Translations under genes and position numbers: made by a program
Part shown: piece after piece, positions 27,326-35,645 of the stretch
How the letters are laid out: every line of letters begins with the position of its first letter
Numbering within the stretch: position 1 is the stretch's first letter
Notes under the pieces: generated by a model
The model's database searches: none
Seen by the model: the letters and a program-made list of their open reading frames with translations, nothing else
Told to the model about the DNA's origin: nothing
Assembly: GCF_026240905.1 (NCBI RefSeq)
Contig: NZ_JAPEVI010000003.1
Span: forward strand, 2,852,001 to 2,916,000
DNA length: 64,000 bases
Direction of reading: 5' to 3'
DNA from: Roseibium salinum
GTDB lineage: Bacteria > Pseudomonadota > Alphaproteobacteria > Rhizobiales > Stappiaceae

Positions 27326-28047
27326 GCGGAATTCTCTACGGCATCGGTCTCGGCCCCGGCGATCCGGAGCTGATGACCCTGAAGGCGCACCGGCTGATCT
27401 CCACCGCCCGGGTCATTGCTTACCCGGCACCCGATTCCGGCGAAAGCTTTGCCCGCTCGATCGCCGCCGGCGCGCTGCCCGGCGGCGTACGCGAAATCCC
27501 GATCATCGTGCCGATGCGCGTTGACCGGTTTCCGGCGCGCGAAATCTACGACAAGGCGGCGCACGAGATCGCGGCGGTTCTGGAAAGCGGCGAGGACGTC
27601 GTGACGCTGTGCGAGGGCGACCCGTTCTTCTACGGCTCCTTCATGTATCTGTTCGAGCGTCTGTCGGACCGCTTCCGGATCGAGGTCGTGCCCGGGGTCA
27701 CCTCGCTGACGGCCTGCGCCGCACTGCTGCGCCGGCCGCTGACCTCGCGCAACGACGTCATGACCGTGATCCCCGGCCCGCTGCCCGATGACGAGATCCG
27801 CGCCAGGATCGACGCGGCACAGGCCGTCGTCATCATGAAGGTCGGCCGTCATCTCGGCCGCCTGAAGGCGCTGCTCGCCGACATGGGCCTTCTGGAGAGG
27901 GCCGGCTATGTGGAGCGCGCCAGCCTGCCCGAACAGAAGGTCCGCCGTCTCGCCGACCTTGACGCCGAAACCGCCCCCTATTTTTCCATGATCCTCATCT
28001 ACAAGGGAGAAGAAGCGTGGACGCTTCCCCTATCCTATTCGTCCTGA
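27322..28047 (+). CDS. cobI: Precorrin-2 C20-methyltransferase (CobI/CbiL)
   Basis: A 241-aa tetrapyrrole methylase that adds the C20 methyl using SAM. The opening GIGLGPGDPELMTLKAHR and the later EGDPFFYGSFMYLFERL are the two classic SAM-binding signatures. The start at 27322 overlaps the cobL stop (ATGA). Its 3' end overlaps the next gene by 31 bases, unusually long for this operon. CobI and CbiL cannot be told apart safely by sequence alone; the CbiX/CbiD/CbiG context suggests a cobalt-containing substrate. Confidence 0.94.
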   Translation: MSGILYGIGLGPGDPELMTLKAHRLISTARVIAYPAPDSGESFARSIAAGALPGGVREIPIIVPMRVDRFPAREIYDKAAHEIAAVLESGEDVVTLCEGDPFFYGSFMYLFERLSDRFRIEVVPGVTSLTACAALLRRPLTSRNDVMTVIPGPLPDDEIRARIDAAQAVVIMKVGRHLGRLKALLADMGLLERAGYVERASLPEQKVRRLADLDAETAPYFSMILIYKGEEAWTLPLSYSS

Positions 28048-29945
28048 ACCAGGCCGGACTCGACACCGCCCAGGATGTTGCCCAACGGTTTTCGACCGCG
28101 CGCATCCACGGTCTTGCGGGCCGCGTACCGACGGCCGACACCCAGTTCAATGAAACGATCGAGCACCTGCAGCTGCTGTTCAAGGCCGGTCATCCGATCG
28201 TCGGTTTCTGCGCCAGCGGCATTCTGATCCGGGCCCTGGCGCCGGTGCTGACGGACAAGCGCAACGAGCCGCCGGTGATCGCCGTTTCCGAGGACGGGTC
28301 CAGCATCGTGCCCCTGCTCGGCGGCCACCGCGGCGCCAATGAACTGGCGCGGCTGCTTGCCAAGGCACTCAACGGTCACGCGGCCATCACCACCGCGGGC
28401 GACACCAAGCTGGGCGTCGCCCTCGACGTGCCGCCGAAGGGCTGGCGGCTGGCCAACCCGCAGGACGCCAAACCGGTCATGGCAGAGCTACTGTCCGGAG
28501 CGTCCGTGCGAATCGAAGGCATGGCCGACTGGCTCAAGGAAGCCAGGCTCTTCCAGGAGCCGGACGCCGCGCTCTCACTGGTGGCGACGGAACATCCAGC
28601 CGAGGGCGGCCCGACACGGCTGGTCTACCATCCGCTGAAATATGCGGTGGGCGTCGGCTGTGCCCGCGGCTGCGCCCCTCAGGAACTGATCGATCTGGTC
28701 GAGAGCAATCTCGAAGCGGCCAAGATCGCCAGGGGCGCCGTTGCCTGCGTTACCACCATCGACCTGAAGGCGGACGAGGCGGCCGTCAACGCGCTGGCGG
28801 CGTATCTGGGCGTTCCGCTGCGCGTCTACTCCGCCGAAGAGCTGCAGCGGGAGACGCCGCGGCTGAAAAACCCGTCCAACGTGGTTTTTGCCGAGGTCGG
28901 CTGCCACGGCGTCTGCGAGGGCGCGGCCCTTGCCGCGTCCGGCCCCTTCGGCACGCTGAAGATAGAAAAGCAGAAGACCGACAACGCAACATGCGCCATT
29001 GCCCGCTCGCCCAAATTCATCGATGCGCAAGCGATCGGCCGGGCCCGCGGCCATCTCTCCGTCATCGGCATCGGTCCGGGCAAGGATGACTGGCGCACCC
29101 CGGAGGCGACCAGGCTTCTGGCGGAGGCGACCGACGTCGTCGGCTACTCGCTCTATCTCGACATCGTGGCCAGCCACATCACCGGCAAGACCCATCACAA
29201 TTTCCCGCTCGGCGCGGAAGAGGACCGGGTGCGCTTCGCGCTGGAAGAGGCGGGCAAGGGCAAGAACGTCGCGCTCATCTCGTCCGGCGATTCCGGCATC
29301 TACGCGATGGGCGCCCTCGTCTACGAGCTGCTGCACCGGGAAGAAGCCTATGGCGGCGTCTCGGATGCGGCCAAGCGGGTCAGCGTTACCAACGCGCCGG
29401 GCATCTCCGCGCTGCAGGCCTGCTCGGCCCGGATCGGCGCACCGCTCGGCCATGACTTCTGCACGATTTCCCTCTCCGACCTGCTGACCCCCTGGGAGGC
29501 CATCGAAAAGCGCCTGAAAGCGGCGGCGGAAGGCGACTTCGTCGTCGCTTTCTACAACCCGGTTTCCAAACGCCGCCGCACGCAGCTGGCCGAGGCAAGA
29601 GAAATTCTCCTCAAGCACCGCTCGGCCGCGACGCCCGTCATCCTGGGCATCAATCTGGGACGCCCGGAAGAAACGCTGCGGGTGACGACGCTCGGAGCGC
29701 TCAGCGTCGACGATGTCGACATGTTGACCACGGTCCTGGTCGGCTCGTCGACCACGAGAACCGTGATGCGCGGCGACGGCAAGCCCTTCGTCTATACGCC
29801 GCGCGGCTATGCCAAGCGCATCGACGCCCCTCGGAGCACCGACACGGTTCAGGACACGCCGCCAGGCAAAACCGCTCCTGAGGACAATGCTCCGCAGCAG
29901 GCCCAAGACCTGCCGGAAACCCGAAACCTGGAAGACAAAGCATGA
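28017..29945 (+). CDS. cobJ: CbiG-CobJ fusion: cobalt-precorrin-5A hydrolase and precorrin-3B C17-methyltransferase
   Basis: A 642-aa fused enzyme. Residues about 1-340 are CbiG: an N-terminal domain with FCASGILIRALAPVL and LLGGHRGANELA, and a C-terminal domain with GVGCARGCAPQELIDLV around residue 211. CbiG opens the C20-containing delta-lactone in the oxygen-independent route. From about 345 (LSVIGIGPGKDDW) to 590 is a CobJ/CbiH methylase with LISSGDSGIYAMG and FVVAFYNPVSKRR, which methylates C17 with ring contraction. A Pro/Gln-rich tail of about 45 residues follows. Start is GTG 28017, inside the end of cobI, with AAGGGAG ahead; the stop overlaps cobM (ATGA). Confidence 0.92.
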   Translation: MDASPILFVLNQAGLDTAQDVAQRFSTARIHGLAGRVPTADTQFNETIEHLQLLFKAGHPIVGFCASGILIRALAPVLTDKRNEPPVIAVSEDGSSIVPLLGGHRGANELARLLAKALNGHAAITTAGDTKLGVALDVPPKGWRLANPQDAKPVMAELLSGASVRIEGMADWLKEARLFQEPDAALSLVATEHPAEGGPTRLVYHPLKYAVGVGCARGCAPQELIDLVESNLEAAKIARGAVACVTTIDLKADEAAVNALAAYLGVPLRVYSAEELQRETPRLKNPSNVVFAEVGCHGVCEGAALAASGPFGTLKIEKQKTDNATCAIARSPKFIDAQAIGRARGHLSVIGIGPGKDDWRTPEATRLLAEATDVVGYSLYLDIVASHITGKTHHNFPLGAEEDRVRFALEEAGKGKNVALISSGDSGIYAMGALVYELLHREEAYGGVSDAAKRVSVTNAPGISALQACSARIGAPLGHDFCTISLSDLLTPWEAIEKRLKAAAEGDFVVAFYNPVSKRRRTQLAEAREILLKHRSAATPVILGINLGRPEETLRVTTLGALSVDDVDMLTTVLVGSSTTRTVMRGDGKPFVYTPRGYAKRIDAPRSTDTVQDTPPGKTAPEDNAPQQAQDLPETRNLEDKA

Positions 29946-30718
29946 CCGTACATTTCATCGGCGCCGGACCCGGAGACCCGGATCTCATCACCGTTCGCGG
30001 CCTGAAACTCATCCAGTCCTGCCCCGTCTGCCTTTATGCCGGCTCGCTGGTGCCCGAACAGGTGGTCGCGGCGGCGCCGGAAGGCGCCCGCGTCATCGAC
30101 ACGGCGCCCATGACGCTGGACGAGATCATTGCCGAGATCAAGGCGGCCCATGACAAGGGGCAGGATGTCGCCCGCGTCCATTCCGGCGACCCGTCCATCT
30201 ACGGCGCAACCGCCGAACAGATGCGCCGGCTCGACGGGCTCGGGATCGACTACGACGTCATCCCCGGCGTGCCCGCCTTTGCCGCGGCGGCCGCCGCCCT
30301 CAAGCGGGAGCTGACGATCCCCGAAGTCGCCCAGACGATCATTATCACCCGCACGGCGATGCAGTCGTCGGCAATGCCGAACAACGAGGATCTCGACACG
30401 CTCGGCAGAAGCGGCGCGACGCTCGCCATCCACCTGTCGATCCGGAACCTGCGCGAAGTCGAGCGCCAGCTCACGCCCCATTACGGTCCGGACTGCCCGG
30501 TGATCGTCGCCTACCGGGTCGGCTGGCCGGACGAGGCCTTCATCCACGGGACGCTCTCGACCATTGCGAAAAAGGTCCGCGCCTCCAAGATCACCCGCAC
30601 CGCCCTGGTCTTTGTCGGCCATGCCCTGCGGCCGGACGAGAACTTCCGCGACAGCGCGCTCTACGACGCGGACCATGTGCACGTGCTTCGGCCGAAAAAG
30701 AAGGCGAAGGCGGTTTAG
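29942..30718 (+). CDS. cobM: Precorrin-4 C11-methyltransferase (CobM/CbiF)
   Basis: A 258-aa SAM-dependent methylase that adds the C11 methyl group. The N-terminus VHFIGAGPGDPDLITVRG and HSGDPSIYGATAEQMRRL are family signatures, and the YRVGWPDEAFIHGTL block near the C-terminus is diagnostic for CobM/CbiF. It is the last gene of the tightly packed plus-strand cob operon; the next gene begins 125 bases on and is unrelated. Confidence 0.95.
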   Translation: MTVHFIGAGPGDPDLITVRGLKLIQSCPVCLYAGSLVPEQVVAAAPEGARVIDTAPMTLDEIIAEIKAAHDKGQDVARVHSGDPSIYGATAEQMRRLDGLGIDYDVIPGVPAFAAAAAALKRELTIPEVAQTIIITRTAMQSSAMPNNEDLDTLGRSGATLAIHLSIRNLREVERQLTPHYGPDCPVIVAYRVGWPDEAFIHGTLSTIAKKVRASKITRTALVFVGHALRPDENFRDSALYDADHVHVLRPKKKAKAV

Positions 30719-30843
30719 GTCCGAACATCCTCTGCGATTTGCATCTTGCCCCTCGCCTGCCCTACCCTTTCGCAAAGCGATCAACTGTTGCGCATTCGGG
30801 CGAGCCTACCTGAATGCGGGTTGATCGGGCAAAGGAGACCATG

Positions 30844-31473
30844 ATGAGCGAAGAGAACGAGCAGCTGGAACAGGCCCTCGCCCTCGGCGGCGATCCCGAT
30901 GCGATCCGCAAATTCTACGAAGACTGGTCAGAGAGCTACGACAAGGATCTCTTGCGCGACATCGGCTATGTCGGTCCGGAAGTCGCCGCGGAGGCGCTCA
31001 GCCGGCGCGTGGCCGACAGGGCCGTCATCCTCGACGCGGGTTGCGGGACAGGACTTGTGGGGCTCGAACTGGTCCAGCGCAGGTTCGAACTGATCATCGA
31101 CGGGATCGACCTCACTCCGGCCATGCTGGAGCAGTCGAGGCAGAAGGGCGTCTACCGCGACCTTAGGATCGCCGACATGTCTTCCACGCTAGACGACTTC
31201 GGCGACGACAGCTATGACGGGGTGGTCTGCGCGGGTGTCTTCACCAACGGCCATGTCGGCCCGGACGGGATCGACGAGCTCGTCCGCGTTGCAAGGCCCG
31301 GCGCTCCGATCGTCCTGACCGTTCGCGACAGCGCATGGGAAGCCGATGGTTTCAAGGACAAGATCGACGAGTTGGAGGCGTCGGGCAAGACCCGGACCCT
31401 GGAGATCACCCACAGCCCGTATCACACCAAGGAGGACGTCTCCTGTCAGCTCGTGGTGCTGGAGGCGGCTTAG
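30844..31473 (+). CDS. Class I SAM-dependent methyltransferase, substrate unknown
   Basis: A 209-aa Rossmann-fold methyltransferase. Motif I is VILDAGCGTGLVGLEL (around residue 60), followed by IDGIDLTPAMLEQSR and the motif IV-like GVVCAGVFTNGHVG. The family resembles small-molecule methyltransferases of the WBSCR27 kind. Two ATG codons are adjacent; the second (30844) sits six bases after AAAGGAG and is preferred. It lies between cob genes but matches no B12 step, and the convergent cobB gene ends 36 bases after it. Confidence 0.82.
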   Translation: MSEENEQLEQALALGGDPDAIRKFYEDWSESYDKDLLRDIGYVGPEVAAEALSRRVADRAVILDAGCGTGLVGLELVQRRFELIIDGIDLTPAMLEQSRQKGVYRDLRIADMSSTLDDFGDDSYDGVVCAGVFTNGHVGPDGIDELVRVARPGAPIVLTVRDSAWEADGFKDKIDELEASGKTRTLEITHSPYHTKEDVSCQLVVLEAA

Positions 31474-31509
31474 GTCCTACCAGCCGCATTTACCATGGCG
31501 AACTGAAGG

Positions 31510-32832
31510 TCAGCTCCGGCGTGAAATCACATGCGCGAAGGAACCCATCACCGAGCCGATGCGCAGACCCATGTCCGGCACCGTGTTGCCTTCCGCATCT
31601 TCCGCGGAAAACAACCGCTCCGCTGACCCTTCCGAAACAATGGAAGCGTAATGGAATTCATGGGCTGCCAGGCGCCCCTGCCACGGTAAACCCCCAAGGA
31701 CCTGCACCTGCCGGTAACCCAGATGGCGCTTGCGGGTCTGGAATGAGGTTTCCAGCGGCAGAAGGGCGAGCATTTCGTGGCGCGTGCCGTCCCCGTCGAT
31801 CAGTCCGGTGCCCAGGGTCATGTAGCCGCCGCACTCGCCGTAGATCAGCTTTCCGTCCTCCGCGGCCGTCGCCATTGCGGCCTTGAACCGCCCGGCGCCG
31901 GCAAGACGCCCGGCATGAAGTTCAGGATAACCGCCCGGCAGAAAGACGGCGTCTGCATCCGGGGCCGGGGCTTCGTCCGCAAGCGGTGAAAAGAACGACA
32001 GCTCCGCGCCCTGCCGGTGCCAGAAATCGAGCAGGTGCGGATAGGCAAAGGCAAAGGCGACGTCCCGGGCAATGGCGATCTTCTGCCCGAGCGGGTCTGG
32101 CAGTGCCGGGTGTTCACCGTCTGCAGGCGCCAAGCCGCCTGCCGCCCCGCTCAATCCCGCCAGATCGACGTGGTGCGCGCAAAGCGACGACGCCGTCTCC
32201 AGGAAGGTTTCCAGATCAACATGCTCCTCCGCCTGGACGAGCCCCAGATGCCGCTCCGGCAGCGTCAGGTCTGCCGAGCGTGGCAGGGCGCCCAGAACGC
32301 GGGTCCCGAGCGGTTCCAGCGCCGAGCGCAACATCTTTTCGTGACGCGCGCTGCCGACCCGGTTGAGGATAAGACCCGCCAGCTTCACATCCGGCCTGAA
32401 GGACTGGAAGCCGTGCACCAGTGCGGCGACGGACTGCGCCTGCTTGGCGCAATCGACGACCAGAACCACGGGCAGGCCCAGGGCAACCGCCAGATCGGCC
32501 GCCGATCCCCTGCCATTGGCGGCGCCGTCGAAAAGACCCATGGCGCCTTCCACGACCAGCAGATCCCGCCCCTCGGCCTGCATTGCCGCCAGAGTTTTGA
32601 GTGTCTTTTCCGGCATCGCCCAGGCATCAAGATTGATGCAGGGCATGCCACTGGCGGCTTCATGGAATTTCGGGTCGATGTAATCCGGGCCCGACTTTGC
32701 GGAGGCAACGTTGCGACCCTGGTTCCTGAACGCCCTCAGGAGCGCAAGGGTCAGGGTCGTCTTTCCGGCTCCGGAAGACGGAGCTGCGATCAGGACGCCT
32801 TTGGCCCCTGCGCGTGCCGGCTTATCCGGCAT
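31510..32832 (-). CDS. cobB: Cobyrinate a,c-diamide synthase (CobB/CbiA)
   Basis: A 440-aa ATP- and glutamine-dependent amidase that converts the a and c carboxylates of cobyrinic or hydrogenobyrinic acid to amides. The N-terminal dethiobiotin-synthetase-like domain has the P-loop APSSGAGKTTLTLALLRA and KSGPDYIDPKFHE. The C-terminal class I glutaminase domain has the catalytic Cys in IYGECGGYMTLG and FLPGGYPEL nearby. Start at 32832 gives MPDKPARAGAKGV and overlaps the cobA stop by 11 bases, so it is translated with cobA. CobB versus CbiA naming depends on whether cobalt is already present. Confidence 0.94.
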   Translation of the reverse strand: MPDKPARAGAKGVLIAAPSSGAGKTTLTLALLRAFRNQGRNVASAKSGPDYIDPKFHEAASGMPCINLDAWAMPEKTLKTLAAMQAEGRDLLVVEGAMGLFDGAANGRGSAADLAVALGLPVVLVVDCAKQAQSVAALVHGFQSFRPDVKLAGLILNRVGSARHEKMLRSALEPLGTRVLGALPRSADLTLPERHLGLVQAEEHVDLETFLETASSLCAHHVDLAGLSGAAGGLAPADGEHPALPDPLGQKIAIARDVAFAFAYPHLLDFWHRQGAELSFFSPLADEAPAPDADAVFLPGGYPELHAGRLAGAGRFKAAMATAAEDGKLIYGECGGYMTLGTGLIDGDGTRHEMLALLPLETSFQTRKRHLGYRQVQVLGGLPWQGRLAAHEFHYASIVSEGSAERLFSAEDAEGNTVPDMGLRIGSVMGSFAHVISRRS

Positions 32833-33688
32833 CAGCCGAACGCTTGCTTGCGCGAAGGCCAAGCGGGTCGGGCCTGAGTACCTTGCCCGAGAGCGCGCCG
32901 AGCCAGTCGAGGCCGCTGCGCAGGCGCACCACCTCACCGACGCAGACCACCGCCGGCGGCTCCAGTCCGGCAGCCTGCGCATCCGTGAAGCAGCGGCCGA
33001 GGGTCGTCTCCAGCACCTGTTGGCCGGCCAGGGATGCATTGCACACGATGCCCACAGGCTCGTCCACAGACCGTCCACCGGCAATCAGTTTGCCGGCTAT
33101 GGCTTCCAGATGCTTCATCGCCATGTACATGACGATGACCGGCGAGCCCTTGGCGATGCCGTCCCAGTTGATCGCGTCCGGCGTCAGGCCTGTCTGGTCA
33201 TGGCCGGTCAGGAAAGTGACCGCCTGGTTGCAGTCCCGGTGGGTTGCCGGGATGCCCGCATAGGCAAGGCCGCCGATGCCGGCCGTGATCCCGGGAATGA
33301 TGCGGAACGGCACGCCCGCTTCGACAAGGCCGAGAGCCTCTTCCCCGCCCCGGCCGAAGACGAACGGGTCGCCGCCCTTGAGGCGCAGGACACGTTTGCC
33401 CTCGCGGGCATAGTCGATGAGCTTCAACGTGATGTCGCGCTGCTTCGGGCTCGGCTTGCCGCCGCGCTTGCCCGCATAGTCGGTGACCGCGCCGGGCTTC
33501 ACCCAGTCCAGAATGCTCTGGTCCACAAGCGCGTCATAGACGACCACATCCGCCTGCCTGAGGCCATTGAGCGCATGCAGCGTCAGCAGGCCCGGATCCC
33601 CCGGGCCGGCGCCGGCAAGCCACACCCAGCCGGGCTCGAATTCAGGCAGATCGTCAGGCAGAGAGTTGTTGCGTTCTGTAGCGTTCAT
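32822..33688 (-). CDS. cobA: Uroporphyrinogen-III C-methyltransferase (CobA/SUMT)
   Basis: A 288-aa enzyme that methylates uroporphyrinogen III at C2 and C7 to give precorrin-2, the branch point to B12 and siroheme. LAGAGPGDPGLLTLHAL near the N-terminus, LKGGDPFVFGRGGEE around residue 110 and GIPATHRD are the diagnostic blocks. It is a stand-alone SUMT, without the CysG oxidase/chelatase domain. ATG 33688 was chosen for family length. It diverges from cbiD across about 110 bases and overlaps cobB at its 3' end. Confidence 0.95.
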   Translation of the reverse strand: MNATERNNSLPDDLPEFEPGWVWLAGAGPGDPGLLTLHALNGLRQADVVVYDALVDQSILDWVKPGAVTDYAGKRGGKPSPKQRDITLKLIDYAREGKRVLRLKGGDPFVFGRGGEEALGLVEAGVPFRIIPGITAGIGGLAYAGIPATHRDCNQAVTFLTGHDQTGLTPDAINWDGIAKGSPVIVMYMAMKHLEAIAGKLIAGGRSVDEPVGIVCNASLAGQQVLETTLGRCFTDAQAAGLEPPAVVCVGEVVRLRSGLDWLGALSGKVLRPDPLGLRASKRSADAG

Positions 33689-33798
33689 GGTTTCCTGTTT
33701 ACCCGCAGAGCCGGGCAGCGCCAAGCGATTCCCGATGCGAAACAAACGGATTACGACATTTTGGCGCAAAGCCGGGAAACATCCGCTATAGAAGATTC

Positions 33799-34893
33799 AT
33801 GTCGAAGGACGAGCCAAAAGAACTGCGGCGGGGATGGACGACGGGAGCCTGTGCAACGGCGGCCGCGAAGGCCGCCTATACCGCGCTTCTGACCGGCACG
33901 TTTCCCGATCCCGTCGAGATAACGCTGCCGAAGGGCGGCACGGCCGCCTTTGTCCTGACCGGGCACAATCTTTGCGAAACCGAAGCTTTCGCCACGATCA
34001 CCAAGGATGCGGGAGACGATCCGGACGTCACCCATGGCGCGCTGATCACCTCCACAATCCGCCTGCTGGCGAAGGGGGCCGGAGTGACGTTCAGCGCCGG
34101 GGAAGGCGTGGGCACGGTCACCCGGCCCGGACTGCCGATCCCGCCGGGAGAACCAGCGATCAATCCGGTGCCGCGCCAGATGATGCGCACCGCCATTGAA
34201 GAAGTGGCCTCCTTGTATGGTGGGTCCGGAGACGTCGAGATCAAGGTCTCCATCGAAGGCGGGGCCGTACTGGCGCAAAAGACCATGAACTCCAGGCTCG
34301 GCATTGTCGGCGGGCTTTCGGTGCTGGGAACCACCGGCATCGTGCGGCCCTTCTCCTGCGCGTCCTGGATCGCCTCGATCCATCGCGGCGTCGATGTCGC
34401 CCGGGCGATCGGGCTCACCCACGTGGTGGGTGCCACGGGCGCGGCCTCGGAGGATGCGGTGCGCGCCCGCTATCAGCTGGACGAGACGGCTATGCTGGAC
34501 ATGGGCGATTTCGCCGGCGGGCTTCTCAAGTATCTGCGCAGCCATCCGGTCGAGAAGCTGACGCTCGCCGGAGGATTTGCCAAGTTCACCAAGCTGGCGC
34601 AGGGGGCGCTCGATCTTCATTCGGCCCGGAGCTCGGTCGACTTCGCCTTTCTTCAGGAACTCCTGCGCGAGGCCGGAGCGCCGAACGACCTGATCGAAGC
34701 CGCCGGGTCGGCCAACACGGCCAAGGAAGTGCTCGACCGTGCGCTTGCCGAGGGCATCGACCTCAGCGCTCCGCTGGCGCGGCGGACCAAGGACGCAGTC
34801 CGTCAGATGCTGCGGGACGCCCCGGTCGATGTTGAAATCCTGATCACCGACCGGCAGGGCAAGGTTCTGGGGGAATGCGGCTTTGGCGGCTGA
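33799..34893 (+). CDS. cbiD: Cobalt-precorrin-5B C1-methyltransferase (CbiD)
   Basis: A 364-aa enzyme that adds the C1 methyl group in the oxygen-independent route, replacing CobF of the aerobic route. The N-terminal RRGWTTGACATAAAKAAY is the family hallmark, and GGLSVLGTTGIV and LAGGFAKFTKLAQGALDLHS are further conserved blocks. First gene of a two-gene unit with cobK, whose start lies 11 bases inside its 3' end. Its presence is the strongest single sign that this locus follows the cobalt-early route. Confidence 0.95.
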   Translation: MSKDEPKELRRGWTTGACATAAAKAAYTALLTGTFPDPVEITLPKGGTAAFVLTGHNLCETEAFATITKDAGDDPDVTHGALITSTIRLLAKGAGVTFSAGEGVGTVTRPGLPIPPGEPAINPVPRQMMRTAIEEVASLYGGSGDVEIKVSIEGGAVLAQKTMNSRLGIVGGLSVLGTTGIVRPFSCASWIASIHRGVDVARAIGLTHVVGATGAASEDAVRARYQLDETAMLDMGDFAGGLLKYLRSHPVEKLTLAGGFAKFTKLAQGALDLHSARSSVDFAFLQELLREAGAPNDLIEAAGSANTAKEVLDRALAEGIDLSAPLARRTKDAVRQMLRDAPVDVEILITDRQGKVLGECGFGG

Positions 34894-35632
34894 GCGGCAC
34901 CATATCCTGCTGCTTGCCGGAACCCAGGAAGCACGCCTGCTGGCAAAGGCGCTGGCCGATGCCTTCCCGGAAAGACGGCTGACCGTGTCCTTTGCCGGCG
35001 CCGTGCGCGACCTGCCCGAGCTTGATGTGCCGGTGCGCGTCGGCGGCTTCGGCGGCGTGGCGGGACTGATCGACTATGCGGGACGGGATAAGGTCTCGCT
35101 CATCATCGATGCCACCCACCCTTTCGCGGCCCGGATGAGCGGCAATGCGGTGGAGGCAGCGCGGGCGCTCGACCTGCCGCTGATCCGGCTGGAGCGCCCA
35201 CAGTGGACGTCTGAGCCCGGTGACAGATGGCATCCGGTCGCTTCGACGACCGAGGCTGCCGCACGCCTGCCCGCCGGCGCCCGCGCCTTCCTGGCGATCG
35301 GCCGCAAGGACATTCAGCTGTTCTGTCGCCGGACGGATATCTTCGGCCTGGTCCGAATGATCGAGCCGCCATCGGCACCGCTTCCGGAGCACTGGAAGCT
35401 CATCCTCAAGCGCCCGCCGCTCTCGGCAGAAGAAGAAATCGCTCTCTTCCAGACCCACCGCATCAGCCATGTCGTCACCAAGAACAGCGGCGGAATGAGT
35501 TCCTACGCCAAGATCGACGCAGCACGCCGTCTCGGGCTGGATGTGATCATGGTCGAACGGCCGGTGCTTGCGGAGACGGAAACGGTGCCGGATATCCGGG
35601 CGGTGATCCGGGCGCTAGGGTCCGCACCCTAG
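34883..35632 (+). CDS. cobK: Precorrin-6A/cobalt-precorrin-6A reductase (CobK/CbiJ)
   Basis: A 249-aa NAD(P)H-dependent reductase of the macrocycle. HHILLLAGTQEARLLAKAL is the N-terminal nucleotide-binding strand-loop, IDATHPFAARMS is the family motif around residue 75, and VVTKNSGGMSSYAKIDAARRLG near the C-terminus is also conserved. The only start in a sensible place is TTG 34883, overlapping the cbiD stop by 11 bases, with GGGGGAA upstream. The TAG stop lies inside a palindrome like the end of the MITE-like element at 8640. Confidence 0.92.
   Translation: MAAERHHILLLAGTQEARLLAKALADAFPERRLTVSFAGAVRDLPELDVPVRVGGFGGVAGLIDYAGRDKVSLIIDATHPFAARMSGNAVEAARALDLPLIRLERPQWTSEPGDRWHPVASTTEAAARLPAGARAFLAIGRKDIQLFCRRTDIFGLVRMIEPPSAPLPEHWKLILKRPPLSAEEEIALFQTHRISHVVTKNSGGMSSYAKIDAARRLGLDVIMVERPVLAETETVPDIRAVIRALGSAP
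35615..35632. repeat. CTAGGGT-CCGC-ACCCTAG palindrome over the cobK stop
   Basis: A perfect 7-bp stem with 4-base loop whose last three bases are the cobK TAG stop. Its arms equal the first seven bases of the MITE-like element at 8640-8907, and it is also bordered by TA. It may be a solo end or excision scar of that element and can also serve as a terminator between the convergent cobK and wecG-like genes. Confidence 0.5.
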
Positions 35633-35645
35633 AGGCGCTGTAACC

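Noticed and set aside
30844..31473. Methyltransferase gene considered as a missing cobalamin methylase
   Set aside because: It has the class I Rossmann SAM motif, not the class III tetrapyrrole-methylase fold of the B12 methylases.
33689..33798. cobA-cbiD divergent gap considered as a cobalamin riboswitch site
   Set aside because: At 110 bases it is too short for a cobalamin riboswitch on either strand and has none of the conserved pieces.
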